Below are positions 28,331 through 36,836 of a stretch of 64,000 bases of DNA, piece by piece (position 1 is the stretch's first letter; every line of letters begins with the position of its first letter). Source of the DNA: an uncultured Acidimicrobiales bacterium. Its GTDB lineage: Bacteria; Actinomycetota; Acidimicrobiia; Acidimicrobiales; CATQHL01. A program made the translations under genes and the position numbers. The notes below the pieces were generated by a model. It was not told where the DNA came from and searched no databases. It worked only from the letters and a program-made list of their open reading frames with translations. Location of the stretch: assembly GCA_958295925.1 (NCBI GenBank), contig CATQHL010000001.1, forward strand, positions 402,676 through 466,675, written 5' to 3'.

Positions 28331-29245
28331 TCAGCCCATGTACGGCTCCCGTCGCGGCCCGACCTTGGTGCTGATCGAATACAGCGACGTGCTTGACGGC
28401 ATAAACAAGGTTCGCCAGTCGGGTCCTCCCCAGGTGAGGTTGCCCACGTTCTCCGGGATGGAAATCACCCCTAGGTGCTCGGCATTATTGCTTATCACCC
28501 ACACCCCGCCTGGGCCTGTCACCCAGATGTTGCCAAGTGCGTCGCACTTCATGCCGTCGGGTATTCCCTCCTCGATGACTCCCGTCCCAATTCCATCGAA
28601 GAAGAGGCGTCCGTCGGCCAGGCTCCCGTCGGGATTCACGTCGTAGACGCTGATAAGCGCCCGAGGGGTGTCGTTGATGTACAGAAGGGACTCGTCCGGC
28701 GAGAAGCAAAGGCCGTTGGGCTGCTCGAACTCGTCGCGGTCAACCATCAGCTGAAGATTCCCGCCGTCGGGCGGAACCCTGAATACGCCCTGCCAGCCCA
28801 GGTCGCGCTCGCGTTCTTCGCCGAAGACAGGCATTCGTCCGAACCACGGGTCGGAAAAGTAGATTGACCCGTCCGAGGCCACTACCACGTCGTTTGGGCT
28901 GTTTAGCTCCTTTCCTTCAAAGTGCGACGCAAGAATCTCCCGTGTTCCGTCGGTGTTCTCCCTTACCAGGCTGGAGGTGACGTGCTCGCACACAATGAGG
29001 TTGTGGTCGACGTCGTAGGTCATCCCATTGCACTTGTTCGACGGACGCATTACCTCTTCGATCGCACCGTCGGGCGTGTACTTGCGACGAACGTCGCCAG
29101 GCATGTCGGAAAAGAGCAGGTAGTGCTCAGTGGGGTGCCAAATCGGGCCCTCGGTGAACGTGAAGCCCCCAGCGAGCTTCTGAACCTCCGCCTCAGGGTC
29201 GAGCAACTCCCAGATGTCGGCCGAATGAGCTTGCACGTCTGCCAT
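28331..29245 (-). CDS. SMP-30/gluconolactonase-family lactonase
   Basis: This 304-residue six-bladed beta-propeller hydrolase would open a lactone. The family's metal-ligand segments are present: FTEGPIWHP near residue 30, NSPNDVVVASDGSIYFSDP near residue 115, and QPNGLCFSPDESLLYINDT near residue 175. ATG start. It may be the promoter-proximal gene of the reverse group that includes the hydrolase and the Liv operon, but a 198-bp gap to the next gene leaves this uncertain. Confidence 0.92.
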   Translation of the reverse strand: MADVQAHSADIWELLDPEAEVQKLAGGFTFTEGPIWHPTEHYLLFSDMPGDVRRKYTPDGAIEEVMRPSNKCNGMTYDVDHNLIVCEHVTSSLVRENTDGTREILASHFEGKELNSPNDVVVASDGSIYFSDPWFGRMPVFGEERERDLGWQGVFRVPPDGGNLQLMVDRDEFEQPNGLCFSPDESLLYINDTPRALISVYDVNPDGSLADGRLFFDGIGTGVIEEGIPDGMKCDALGNIWVTGPGGVWVISNNAEHLGVISIPENVGNLTWGGPDWRTLFMPSSTSLYSISTKVGPRREPYMG

Positions 29246-29750
29246 TGGTTCTCCTCTTTGTTGTCTGGTTTGTCTGATTGCCGATTTTTTCTCCAGGTGT
29301 GTTCGGCTCAGAGTGGAACATAGTCAAAAAATTTGCGGCGCGCCAACTCACCGAGGGGGCGGCGCGCCAACTCACCGGTTCCTATGCGCTGACTATGCAC
29401 TGACTAAGGGCCCTTTTGCGCTGACTCAGGGTTCCTACGCACCAACGCACGAGTCCCTACGCGCCTGCTTTCAGCTTTGACTGGTCAACTCTCGGCATTG
29501 AGGCGCAGCTTGTCCTAGCCTCTGATTAACCTGTGCCGAACCGCGAATTGACCAGAGCCGAATCGCGAATCGACTGCTGTTCGAGGGCGCGGCATCGGCC
29601 TGCGAGCATGCGGCTTCGGCAGGACAGGGCGGCTATACGCCGCTCTATGCGCTGCGGCGGAATGCGTCGCAACACGCTGCGGCGGAATGCGTCGCAACAC
29701 TCTGCGGCGGAATTGTCTATCATTATTCCAAGTCACAGAAGGGAGAACAT
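29246..29750. other. Divergent intergenic region rich in short direct repeats
   Basis: This 505-bp gap between the SMP-30 gene and the molybdenum hydroxylase operon holds no convincing gene. It contains a 19-bp direct repeat (29335-29353 and 29359-29377, core GCGCGCCAACTCACCG), several imperfect GCGCTGACT motifs around 29385-29440, and a 25-bp tandem repeat at 29650-29714. Promoters for both flanking operons must lie here but were not pinned down. Confidence 0.7.
29650..29714. repeat. 25-bp tandem repeat, 2.6 copies
   Basis: Two identical 25-bp units (29650-29674 and 29675-29699) and a partial third share the core GCTGCGGCGGAATGCG. They lie about 40 bp upstream of the start of the molybdenum hydroxylase operon. 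Confidence 0.85.
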
Positions 29751-30617
29751 ATGGCAGCGACAACTGCAGTGCTCTTCCCCTGCTCGCCAGGCGAGGCCAT
29801 TGAGGCGTTCGGTGACGGCGACGGGGTGAGGATCCTGGCTGGTGGAACCCTGCTGGTGCCGGAACTCCACCTGCGAGGCGGGGCGCCGGAACAGGTCGTG
29901 GCGCTATCGGGCGCCGGGCTCGACTTCGTCAAGGAACCATGCGACGGGGAAATAATGGCGCGTGTCGGGGCGATGACACCTGTGGATCGCCTCTGCACGC
30001 AACCCGCCCCGATCGGCCCAGCAGCCCGCGGGATAGGGGACGGGGAGATTCGGGCGGCGGCCACGCTGGGCGGCAACCTTTGCGCACCCGCGGGTTTCGG
30101 CGACCTCCAGGCGCCGCTGCTGGCCCTCGACGCATCGGCGCGATCGGCCGGCTCAGACAGGGAGCGCACCGAGTCGCTGGAGGACTTCCTTGCGGCCCGT
30201 GACGGCCGGCTGCTGCTCGAGGTTTCCTACGTAGCCCCGTTGGAGATGGGCGGAGGCATGCATCTACGTACCACCACCGACGGCAGGCGGGTTTTTGACG
30301 ACTCCCATTATTCACGACCCGCGGCCGGGGCGTTCGCAAGCCTCGGGCGACCGCACGCCCACCACTTCACCGTGATGTCGGTCTCAGGCGTCCGCACAGT
30401 AGGTGGCGAGGTGCGGCTGGCCGCCGTGGGAGTCGGCCCGGTGGGTGTTCGACTACGAGCAGCCGAGGCGCTGGCGCACGACCCTGAAGCGGCTGGGGCG
30501 GCGGCTGCCGAAGAGGTGAACCCGTCGGACGACCCGCTGGCCTCTGGCTGGTACCGGCGCCGCACCCTTCCGTCGCTAGTCAGGCGAGTACTCTCAGAGT
30601 TGGAGGTGGGATCATGA
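29751..30617 (+). CDS. Molybdenum hydroxylase FAD-binding subunit (CoxM/NdhF-like)
   Basis: This 288-residue protein is the medium, FAD-binding subunit of the xanthine dehydrogenase family. Typical segments are ILAGGTLLVPELHLR near residue 26 and AATLGGNLCAPAGFGDLQAP near residue 103. It passes electrons from the 2Fe-2S subunit to an acceptor. ATG with an AAGGGAG ribosome site. Its stop overlaps the ATG of the next gene (ATGA). The subunit pattern of the operon resembles nicotinate dehydrogenase and other N-heterocycle hydroxylases. Confidence 0.9.
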   Translation: MAATTAVLFPCSPGEAIEAFGDGDGVRILAGGTLLVPELHLRGGAPEQVVALSGAGLDFVKEPCDGEIMARVGAMTPVDRLCTQPAPIGPAARGIGDGEIRAAATLGGNLCAPAGFGDLQAPLLALDASARSAGSDRERTESLEDFLAARDGRLLLEVSYVAPLEMGGGMHLRTTTDGRRVFDDSHYSRPAAGAFASLGRPHAHHFTVMSVSGVRTVGGEVRLAAVGVGPVGVRLRAAEALAHDPEAAGAAAAEEVNPSDDPLASGWYRRRTLPSLVRRVLSELEVGS

Positions 30618-31114
30618 AAATCACCCTGAACGGGGCGGACGCTCAAGTCGATAGTCCGCCCCTCACCCCCCTGCTGCACGTGCTCCGAGAGGAACTCGGC
30701 GTGCTGAGCGCCAAGGCGGGCTGCGAGAACGGTGGCTGCGGAGCCTGCACCGTGCTCATCGACGGCTCACCTAGGAGGGCTTGCCTAACTGCCGCTATCG
30801 CCGCAGACGGCTCCGAGGTCACCACCGTGGAGGGTCTGGGCACGCCAGAGGCTCTCTCACCTGTTCAGAAGGCGTTCGTGCATTTCTGCGCGGCGCAGTG
30901 CGGCTTTTGCACGCCAGGCATGGTGATCGCCGCCACCGCCTATCTCGATAAAGGCGGCAGCGGAAGCAGGGAGGAGATCACCGAGGCGCTCGCAGGCCAC
31001 GTCTGCCGCTGCACCGGCTACCTGAAGATCGTCGACGCTGTGGCCGCGGCCAGAGAGGGAGACTTCGACATGTCGGTGGCCGCCGAGAGCCCCCACACCC
31101 AGGTGCGTGCGTAG
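30614..31114 (+). CDS. Molybdenum hydroxylase 2Fe-2S subunit (CoxS/NdhS-like)
   Basis: This 166-residue small subunit carries two 2Fe-2S clusters. The plant-ferredoxin-type site is CENGGCGACTVLIDG (about residues 37-51). The second is CAAQCGFCTPGM with CRCTG (about residues 93-137). It transfers electrons between the molybdenum centre and FAD. Its ATG overlaps the stop of the FAD subunit gene. Confidence 0.95.
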   Translation: MKITLNGADAQVDSPPLTPLLHVLREELGVLSAKAGCENGGCGACTVLIDGSPRRACLTAAIAADGSEVTTVEGLGTPEALSPVQKAFVHFCAAQCGFCTPGMVIAATAYLDKGGSGSREEITEALAGHVCRCTGYLKIVDAVAAAREGDFDMSVAAESPHTQVRA

Positions 31115-31199
31115 GGCGCACACAGGTAAAGCCGGCGACACTGCGCTCGCTGCCAACCAAAACTCAACTTAAGTCGGAAATTCAAACCTAGGAGGAAGA

Positions 31200-32570
31200 A
31201 TGAAAGCTGTAGGAGCACGCCTTCCCCGCTACGACGGGGTGGGGCACGCCACTGGGCGCACGGCGTTCGTGGACGACATCAGAGCTCACGGAACGCTCTG
31301 GGCTAAAGCCCTGCGCTCCCCGCACGACTACGCCACAATCACGCGGCTGGACACCACAGCCGCAGAGAACATGCCTGGGGTCCGCGCCGTGATCACACAC
31401 GCGGACGTGCCGCTGCTGGAATACGGGCACCTCTCCGCTCTGGGCATTCCCGCCGATGAGCCGCTGCTGGCGAAAGACGAGGTGCGCTACAAGGGCCAGC
31501 CCATTGCGCTGGTGGCCGCCGAGACCACCGAGCAGGCCGCCGACGCCGTAGCCGCCATCGAAGTCGACTTCGCGCCCAAGACACCCCTGTTCGACGTGCG
31601 CAAGGCGTTCGACGCCGACGTCTCTCAGCCGCACCACTGGGGCACCGTCTATCCCCACTTCGAGGAATCGATGGATCGCAGGCAGATTCGCAAGGGCAGC
31701 ATCGAAAAGGCGTTTGATGACGCCGACAAGATCATCTCCGGCGTGTACCGGCCGGCAGCCATCGAGCAGATGCCCATCGAGACGCAGGTGTGCCTGAGCG
31801 TGCCCGAGCCTGACGGCCGCTTCACCATCTACTCCTGCACGCAGGCTCTCTACTTCTCGATGGGGGTGGTGGCGGCGCACATGCAGATACCGCTGAATCG
31901 CCTGAAGTTCGTCGGCGGCACAGTGGGCGGCGGCTTCGGCGGCAAGGTCGACACGGCCACCGAGACGGTTTGCACGCTGCTGGCGCAGCGATCCGGCCGC
32001 CCTGTGAAGTGGCGCTGGACCCGCGAGGAGGAGTTCCTGTGCTCATCCACGCGGGCGCCCTGGCACATGGAGATCATCGACGCAGTGACCGACGACGGCT
32101 GGATCCTGGGACGCAAGATGCTCACCCTCCACGACGCCGGCGCGTATGCGCGCTTCTCCCCCTACGGGGTCACGAAGCACAGCTTCCATCACACAGGCGC
32201 CTACACCATCCCCAACCTGCACTTCGACGGCTACGTCGTGTTCACCAACCGCGTGCCCACCACCGCCATGCGTGGATACGGGGTGACGTCGGTGTCTTTC
32301 GCCGTTGAGTCCCACATGAGCCGTGTGGCCGAGGAGTTGGGAATCGATCCGTTCGAGCTGCGGCTCAAGAACGCCAACCGCATCGGCGACACATCACCCA
32401 ACGGCATCGCCTACACAGATCCGTCCACTGTCGACGTGCTGCACGCCATATCCGAGGCCACCGGAAACGAGTTGGCGCCGGGGTATGCCGCAGCCTCCCG
32501 GCAGCGCCGGGCGGGCGAATGGCTACCCGATCACCTATTAGCCCAAATCAGCGACACGGAGGTTCACTGA
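31200..32570 (+). CDS. Molybdenum hydroxylase large subunit, N-terminal half (NdhL-like)
   Basis: This 456-residue protein corresponds to the first half of a xanthine-dehydrogenase-type molybdopterin subunit. It has GTLWAKALRSPHDYA near residue 30, a TVGGGFGGKVDTATE cofactor-binding segment near residue 240 and AMRGYGVTSVSFAVES. It lacks the catalytic Glu, which is in the next gene. An AGGAGGAAG ribosome site precedes the ATG. The stop codon overlaps the next ATG as TGATG. The break is clean and carries its own ribosome site, so it is a natural split and not a frameshift. Confidence 0.9.
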   Translation: MKAVGARLPRYDGVGHATGRTAFVDDIRAHGTLWAKALRSPHDYATITRLDTTAAENMPGVRAVITHADVPLLEYGHLSALGIPADEPLLAKDEVRYKGQPIALVAAETTEQAADAVAAIEVDFAPKTPLFDVRKAFDADVSQPHHWGTVYPHFEESMDRRQIRKGSIEKAFDDADKIISGVYRPAAIEQMPIETQVCLSVPEPDGRFTIYSCTQALYFSMGVVAAHMQIPLNRLKFVGGTVGGGFGGKVDTATETVCTLLAQRSGRPVKWRWTREEEFLCSSTRAPWHMEIIDAVTDDGWILGRKMLTLHDAGAYARFSPYGVTKHSFHHTGAYTIPNLHFDGYVVFTNRVPTTAMRGYGVTSVSFAVESHMSRVAEELGIDPFELRLKNANRIGDTSPNGIAYTDPSTVDVLHAISEATGNELAPGYAAASRQRRAGEWLPDHLLAQISDTEVH

Positions 32571-33670
32571 TGGCCATCCAAAAAGGACACGGCATTGCCT
32601 CTATCGAATACCCAACGGGGATGAACCAGAACGGTGATCCCTCGCAAGCCTGGATCAAGGTAAAGCCCGACGGGCGAATCGACGTCTTCTCCGGCACGAC
32701 CGACATCGGCAACGGCTCAAAAACCATCCAGTCTCAGATCGTGGCCGACACCATCGGCGTTCCGTACGACTGGATCACCTTCGACAACTCCAACACCGAC
32801 TCCTCACCCGTGTGCACCGGGACGTTTGCCTCCCGAGCCACTTTCGTGGCGGGCAAGGCTGTGCTGAAGGCGGCGCAGCGCGTGCGTGAGCGTATTTTGG
32901 AGGTGGCAGGCCAGGAAATGGAGATCAGCCCCGACGACCTCGACCTGGACGACGGGGATGTTTTCGCCAAGGACGCCCCCACCAGGCGGATGAGCGTTGG
33001 CGACGTGGCGGCAGCCGCCACGTGGACTTACGGCGAGCTGATCACCGGCACTGGGGCGCACCTAAACCCGTACGTGCCAATCGTGGACTCCTCCACCGGC
33101 GAGGTGGACAGCCCGCCGCACGCCGCAATCTCGTATGCGGCCTGCGCCGCCGACGTCGAGGTAAACGACGAGACGGGCGAGGTTCGAGTGCTGCGGCTCA
33201 TCCAGGCCTACGACGTGGGGCGCGCCATCAACCCCGCTCTGCTCGAGGGGCAGATCGAGGGCGGCGCGATGATGGGCCTGGGCCTCGGCGTGCTAGAGGA
33301 CAGCTACCCCTACTACCCCTCGGTAGACAACAGGGCGGGCGACTTCGGCAGCTACTACGCACCGAGCAGCGCGGATTTGCCGGAGATGGTGAACGTGATA
33401 ATCGAGAACCCGTCGGTCGACGGGCCGTACGGCGCCAAGGGCATAGGCGAGATGGCGAACAACGCCCAGCCTGCGGCAATCGCCACTGCTGTGCACGACG
33501 CAGTGGGCGTGTGGGTGACGGAGTTGCCGATCACGCCCGAGCGGGTGCTGGCCGCCCTTGACGCAAAGTCCGGCGGCAGCGGGCCTAGGCGCGAGGGCAA
33601 GCACGTGGCATACGACGAGGAGATCTCGATCAACGCTGTTGGCACGGGTCTGGCCTGGAGAGCGGATTAG
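32570..33670 (+). CDS. Molybdenum hydroxylase large subunit, C-terminal half with catalytic Glu (NdhM-like)
   Basis: This 366-residue protein is the second half of the molybdopterin subunit. It contains GTTDIGNGSKTIQSQIVAD near residue 42, AYDVGRAINPALLEGQIEGG near residue 213 and GAKGIGEMANN with the catalytic Glu294. GGAGG lies eight bases before the ATG, inside the end of the preceding gene, which points to translational coupling. Two polypeptides of about 50 and 39 kDa plus FAD and Fe-S subunits match the composition known for Eubacterium barkeri nicotinate dehydrogenase. The actual substrate is not shown. Confidence 0.9.
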   Translation: MAIQKGHGIASIEYPTGMNQNGDPSQAWIKVKPDGRIDVFSGTTDIGNGSKTIQSQIVADTIGVPYDWITFDNSNTDSSPVCTGTFASRATFVAGKAVLKAAQRVRERILEVAGQEMEISPDDLDLDDGDVFAKDAPTRRMSVGDVAAAATWTYGELITGTGAHLNPYVPIVDSSTGEVDSPPHAAISYAACAADVEVNDETGEVRVLRLIQAYDVGRAINPALLEGQIEGGAMMGLGLGVLEDSYPYYPSVDNRAGDFGSYYAPSSADLPEMVNVIIENPSVDGPYGAKGIGEMANNAQPAAIATAVHDAVGVWVTELPITPERVLAALDAKSGGSGPRREGKHVAYDEEISINAVGTGLAWRAD

Positions 33671-33695
33671 GCAGACTGCGAACACCCTGCGGCTT

Positions 33696-33727
33696 GAGGC
33701 AATCGTCCTGAGAGGCAATCGTCCTGC
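33696..33727. repeat. 16-bp tandem duplication before the cupin gene
   Basis: Two adjacent copies of GAGGCAATCGTCCTG plus one base lie in the 77-bp gap between the molybdenum subunit gene and the cupin gene. Confidence 0.85.
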
Positions 33728-33747
33728 GACACGAGTGAGGTAATCCG

Positions 33748-34152
33748 ATGAACTCTGAACAACGCCAAAGCGCATTCCGAAGCTGGAATGGCGTGGCTTC
33801 CCACGAGTTGCGGCCAGGGGTGAACATCCACGTCATCGGCGGCGAGCAGGTATTGATGTGCAGGGTCACCTACGACCCTGGCACGACCGTTGAGCGCCAC
33901 AGCCACGAGCACACCGAGCAGATCATCGCAATGCTCGAAGGCGAGATGACGATGACCATTGGCGATGAGACCCGTCACCTGAGCGTCGGCGACGTTTCGG
34001 TGGCCAGCCGGGGCGTGCCGCACGAGCTGCACTCTGCGGACGGCTGCACGTTCATGGAGGCTCTGTCGCCGGTGCCGCGGGATCACGTGCCCGACGCTCA
34101 GCGCGACCTGGTGCTTGGGCCGCAGGGCGACGCCCAGCACGTCGAGCGCTGA
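33748..34152 (+). CDS. Cupin-domain protein
   Basis: This 134-residue single-domain cupin has the metal-binding motif 1 written here as ERHSHEHTEQIIAMLEGEM (about residues 50-68), with His/His/Glu ligands. Motif 2 is around RGVPHELHS (about residues 92-100). Such proteins are small metal-dependent enzymes or sensors often found at the end of catabolic operons. It is followed by a strong hairpin that closes the catabolic block. Confidence 0.88.
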   Translation: MNSEQRQSAFRSWNGVASHELRPGVNIHVIGGEQVLMCRVTYDPGTTVERHSHEHTEQIIAMLEGEMTMTIGDETRHLSVGDVSVASRGVPHELHSADGCTFMEALSPVPRDHVPDAQRDLVLGPQGDAQHVER

Positions 34153-34167
34153 AGGGCGCTTGTAAGG

Positions 34168-34193
34168 GCGCTGCGTGTTTCTACTCGCAGCGC
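34168..34193. terminator. Perfect 8-bp hairpin at the catabolic/defence boundary
   Basis: GCGCTGCG and CGCAGCGC form a perfect stem with a ten-base loop between the cupin stop codon and the ParB-like gene. There is no clear U-run. It coincides with a sharp drop in GC content. Confidence 0.5.
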
Positions 34194-34206
34194 CAGAAAG
34201 ACTCAA

Positions 34207-35331
34207 ATGGACAATTCAACAATTCAGTTAATTGACACCGACGAACTGAACTTCGATCTTCGCAATCCTCGCATGGTGGAGTTCGACATCAACAAGAATT
34301 CCTCTGAAGAAGACATTATTAAGTTGTTGTGGGAAACTATGGACGTCAGAGAAATCCTGATGTCAATAGTTGCTAGCGGATTCTTTCAACATGAGCCTGT
34401 AATTGTCATCCATGAAGACAACAAGTGCGAAGACAAGGAATACATTGTCATTGAAGGCAACCGACGGCTTGCGGCCGTGAAGATTCTTCTAGATCCAGAG
34501 AAGTATTATTCTTTTACCAGGACCAACCCTTATATCAGTAGTGACAAGAAAGCATCCCTAGAAAAACTACCTGTAATCTTCTCCAACAGAAAAGACGCTT
34601 GGCAATTCTTGGGTTTCAAACATGTCAACGGCCCAGCAAAATGGAGCAGCTACGCTAAATCTCGTTATATAGCTGATGTGCATCGCAAATTTGGCATTAG
34701 TTTAGAGGAAATTGCCAAGCAAATTGGCGACACTCATCGTACAACACAGCGATTATTTCGCGGTCTGATGGTAATTGAACAAGCCGAGAGATTAAATGCG
34801 TATAGGATAGATGAGCGTTGGCAAACTTATTTTTCACTTTCACAATTATACACTGGACTCAGCTACAGCGGAATTAGCGAATTTCTTGCATTGCGAGATG
34901 TAAATGAAGAGTCTGACGAACCAGTTCCAGTAAATAAAATAGGTGAGTTAAGGGAGTTGCTTGTATGGCTCTATGGCAGTAAAACAGAGAACAAGGAACC
35001 AGTAATTCACAGACAGAATCCTCATCTTCGACTACTTGAGGCAGTTGTCCAAAGCAAAGAAGGGTTAGCCACCTTGCGATCCACATGGAATCTGGAATAT
35101 GCCTATCGGGACAGTAGGCCTTCTGACACACTATTCGAAGAGGCAATTACTTCCTGCAAGCGGTACTTGGAACTAGCACTCAGCAAGCAAACAACGGGTT
35201 ATGACGGTTCAAATAGTCTATTGGGCACAGCAAGGATTCTAGTAAATTTGTCGCATGATCTGTATGACGACATGCTAACAAGAAACAGTCCTAGGCAACT
35301 TAAGAGGATTAGAGAACCTGTTGACGTATAA
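34207..35331 (+). CDS. ParB/Srx-fold N-terminal-domain protein
   Basis: This 374-residue protein has a ParB-like N-terminal domain: the signature VIEGNRRLAAVKIL is at about residues 84-97, preceded by a GFFQHEPVIVI strand. A helix-turn-helix follows (ISLEEIAKQIGDTHRTTQRL, about residues 168-187). The C-terminal half is unassigned. It is AT-rich compared with the genes to its left. Immediately downstream lie a decayed nuclease and an adenine methyltransferase, so a role in a restriction-type module is more likely than chromosome partition. Confidence 0.72.
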   Translation: MDNSTIQLIDTDELNFDLRNPRMVEFDINKNSSEEDIIKLLWETMDVREILMSIVASGFFQHEPVIVIHEDNKCEDKEYIVIEGNRRLAAVKILLDPEKYYSFTRTNPYISSDKKASLEKLPVIFSNRKDAWQFLGFKHVNGPAKWSSYAKSRYIADVHRKFGISLEEIAKQIGDTHRTTQRLFRGLMVIEQAERLNAYRIDERWQTYFSLSQLYTGLSYSGISEFLALRDVNEESDEPVPVNKIGELRELLVWLYGSKTENKEPVIHRQNPHLRLLEAVVQSKEGLATLRSTWNLEYAYRDSRPSDTLFEEAITSCKRYLELALSKQTTGYDGSNSLLGTARILVNLSHDLYDDMLTRNSPRQLKRIREPVDV

Positions 35332-35724
35332 GTGGCCAGGAGAAGCATCCCCAAGATCAGCTGAAAATATAGCAGAAAGCGGCAAATTTCATCTGAGAAT
35401 TAAAGAACATTGTAGACAGAAAAAGGACAGACTAGACGTGGTAGCTTGGAAGCCGTTCTCAGATTGCTTACCCGGCAAATTGATTGCTATTGGCCAGTGA
35501 AGACAGGTACGCACTACAAAGATTACCTATCGCAACTTCAGCCTGATAAATTTTGTAATAAATTGTTCGAATCTTCACCTGCGGTTACACCATTACGAAT
35601 ATTCTTCGTTTCCGAGGCACTCCCTCGATCTGATTTGATGTCGTTGTCCTATGATGCTGGACTCTTGTTGATAGGAGTCGGATTATCGAATACAATAATA
35701 ATATATGTGAACTGTGATCAGTAA
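35279..35724 (+). pseudogene. Frameshifted, N-terminally truncated PD-(D/E)XK nuclease remnant
   Basis: Two frames join into one protein. Bases 35279-35500 end with DRLDVVAWKPF, GKLIAIGQ and then TGA. Bases 35446-35724 continue with KTGTHYKDYLSQLQPDKF and end at VNCDQ. Adding one base at about 35499 restores GQCKTG, the Q-x-K part of a restriction-nuclease-like active site, with the Asp of LDVV upstream. The N-terminal part expected of such nucleases is missing and the only start candidate is TTG at 35321. I infer a dead restriction enzyme whose lesion lies exactly in the catalytic motif. Confidence 0.6.
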
Positions 35725-35798
35725 AGTACAGCCTTGGACGCTGGCTGCAAAAAGAAAAGAATTATCACCCATTTAAACAGCAAATTTGGAATCCTGTT

Positions 35799-36731
35799 TT
35801 GACAATTTCATCCCCTATTCTCGTAGACCATCAGGAGCAGTTTCCACCGTTTACTGTTTCCAATATCCCCGCTGCGAACGTATCTTCGGTGCCCAAACGC
35901 AGTCCATTGCGCTACCCAGGTGAAAAAACTTGGCTTGTACCCCACATCCGCGAATGGCTTAAGTCAATGTCAGAACGACCAAGTGTGCTGTTTGAACCGT
36001 TCTGTGGTGGCGCGGTGGTGTCACTCACTGCTGTAGCTGAAAACTTGGCGGAACAGGCGTTGATGTCGGAAATAGATCGAGATGTTGCAGCATTTTGGCA
36101 CGCGGCTACCCGTTTCGGCGCTGAACTCAAAGCCCGAGTGCTTGCCTTCGAACTAACTCGAGAGTCGGTAATTGAACTAGCGGGTAAGCCAGCACATAAA
36201 GATATTCTCGATCATGGATTTCGAACATTAGTTCTTAACCGGACTCGGCGTGGAGGCATCCTTGCGGCAGGCGCGGCTTTGAGCTGGTACGGTGAAAACG
36301 GCAAGGGGATAGCATCGCGTTGGTATCCTGAAACGCTTGCATCTCGTTTAGCCGATATTAGCAATATCGCCCACAGAATCACCTTTGTTGAAGCCGACGG
36401 CATGGAACTCCTTCAGGCAATTATCGGTATACCAGGTCTCGCGGTCTTCGCAGACCCTCCCTACACCGCTAAAGGGGGCAAGCAGGCAGGTAGGCGGCTT
36501 TACACCCAAAACGACATCAACCATGCTCGGCTGTTTGAATTATTAGCTGACTCAAAAGCCGAATTCCTTATGACTTACGATGCCTCAAGGGAGATAGTCG
36601 ATCTCATCCATAAGCACAACTTCCACGCTGTTCAAGTCATAATGAAAACGACTCACCACACACTAAGTGCTGAGCTTGTCATCACCCCGCGCCGATTGTT
36701 CGTCAACGAAACAGACAAGCCGACAATCTAG
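35799..36731 (+). CDS. D12-class N6-adenine DNA methyltransferase
   Basis: This 310-residue protein has the D12 (Dam-like) layout: LRYPGEK (residues 37-43) near the N terminus, LFEPFCGGAVV as the AdoMet-binding motif at residues 64-74, and the catalytic DPPY near residue 219. The LRYPGGK motif normally has a second Gly where Glu42 is found here. No ATG is available. The TTG at 35799 is listed and a GTG at 35890 is an alternative. With the neighbouring nuclease inactivated, it looks like the surviving methylase of a broken restriction-modification unit. Confidence 0.85.
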   Translation: MTISSPILVDHQEQFPPFTVSNIPAANVSSVPKRSPLRYPGEKTWLVPHIREWLKSMSERPSVLFEPFCGGAVVSLTAVAENLAEQALMSEIDRDVAAFWHAATRFGAELKARVLAFELTRESVIELAGKPAHKDILDHGFRTLVLNRTRRGGILAAGAALSWYGENGKGIASRWYPETLASRLADISNIAHRITFVEADGMELLQAIIGIPGLAVFADPPYTAKGGKQAGRRLYTQNDINHARLFELLADSKAEFLMTYDASREIVDLIHKHNFHAVQVIMKTTHHTLSAELVITPRRLFVNETDKPTI

Positions 36732-36836
36732 GCCGGCACGGCCTTCGCTTCAGCAATCGGCCTCCCCTTCAAATCCGAAATCCTTGAATTCCGCTTACAT
36801 TGCCTCTCAAGCAGAACTTTTCCCCCAAGGCCTACC

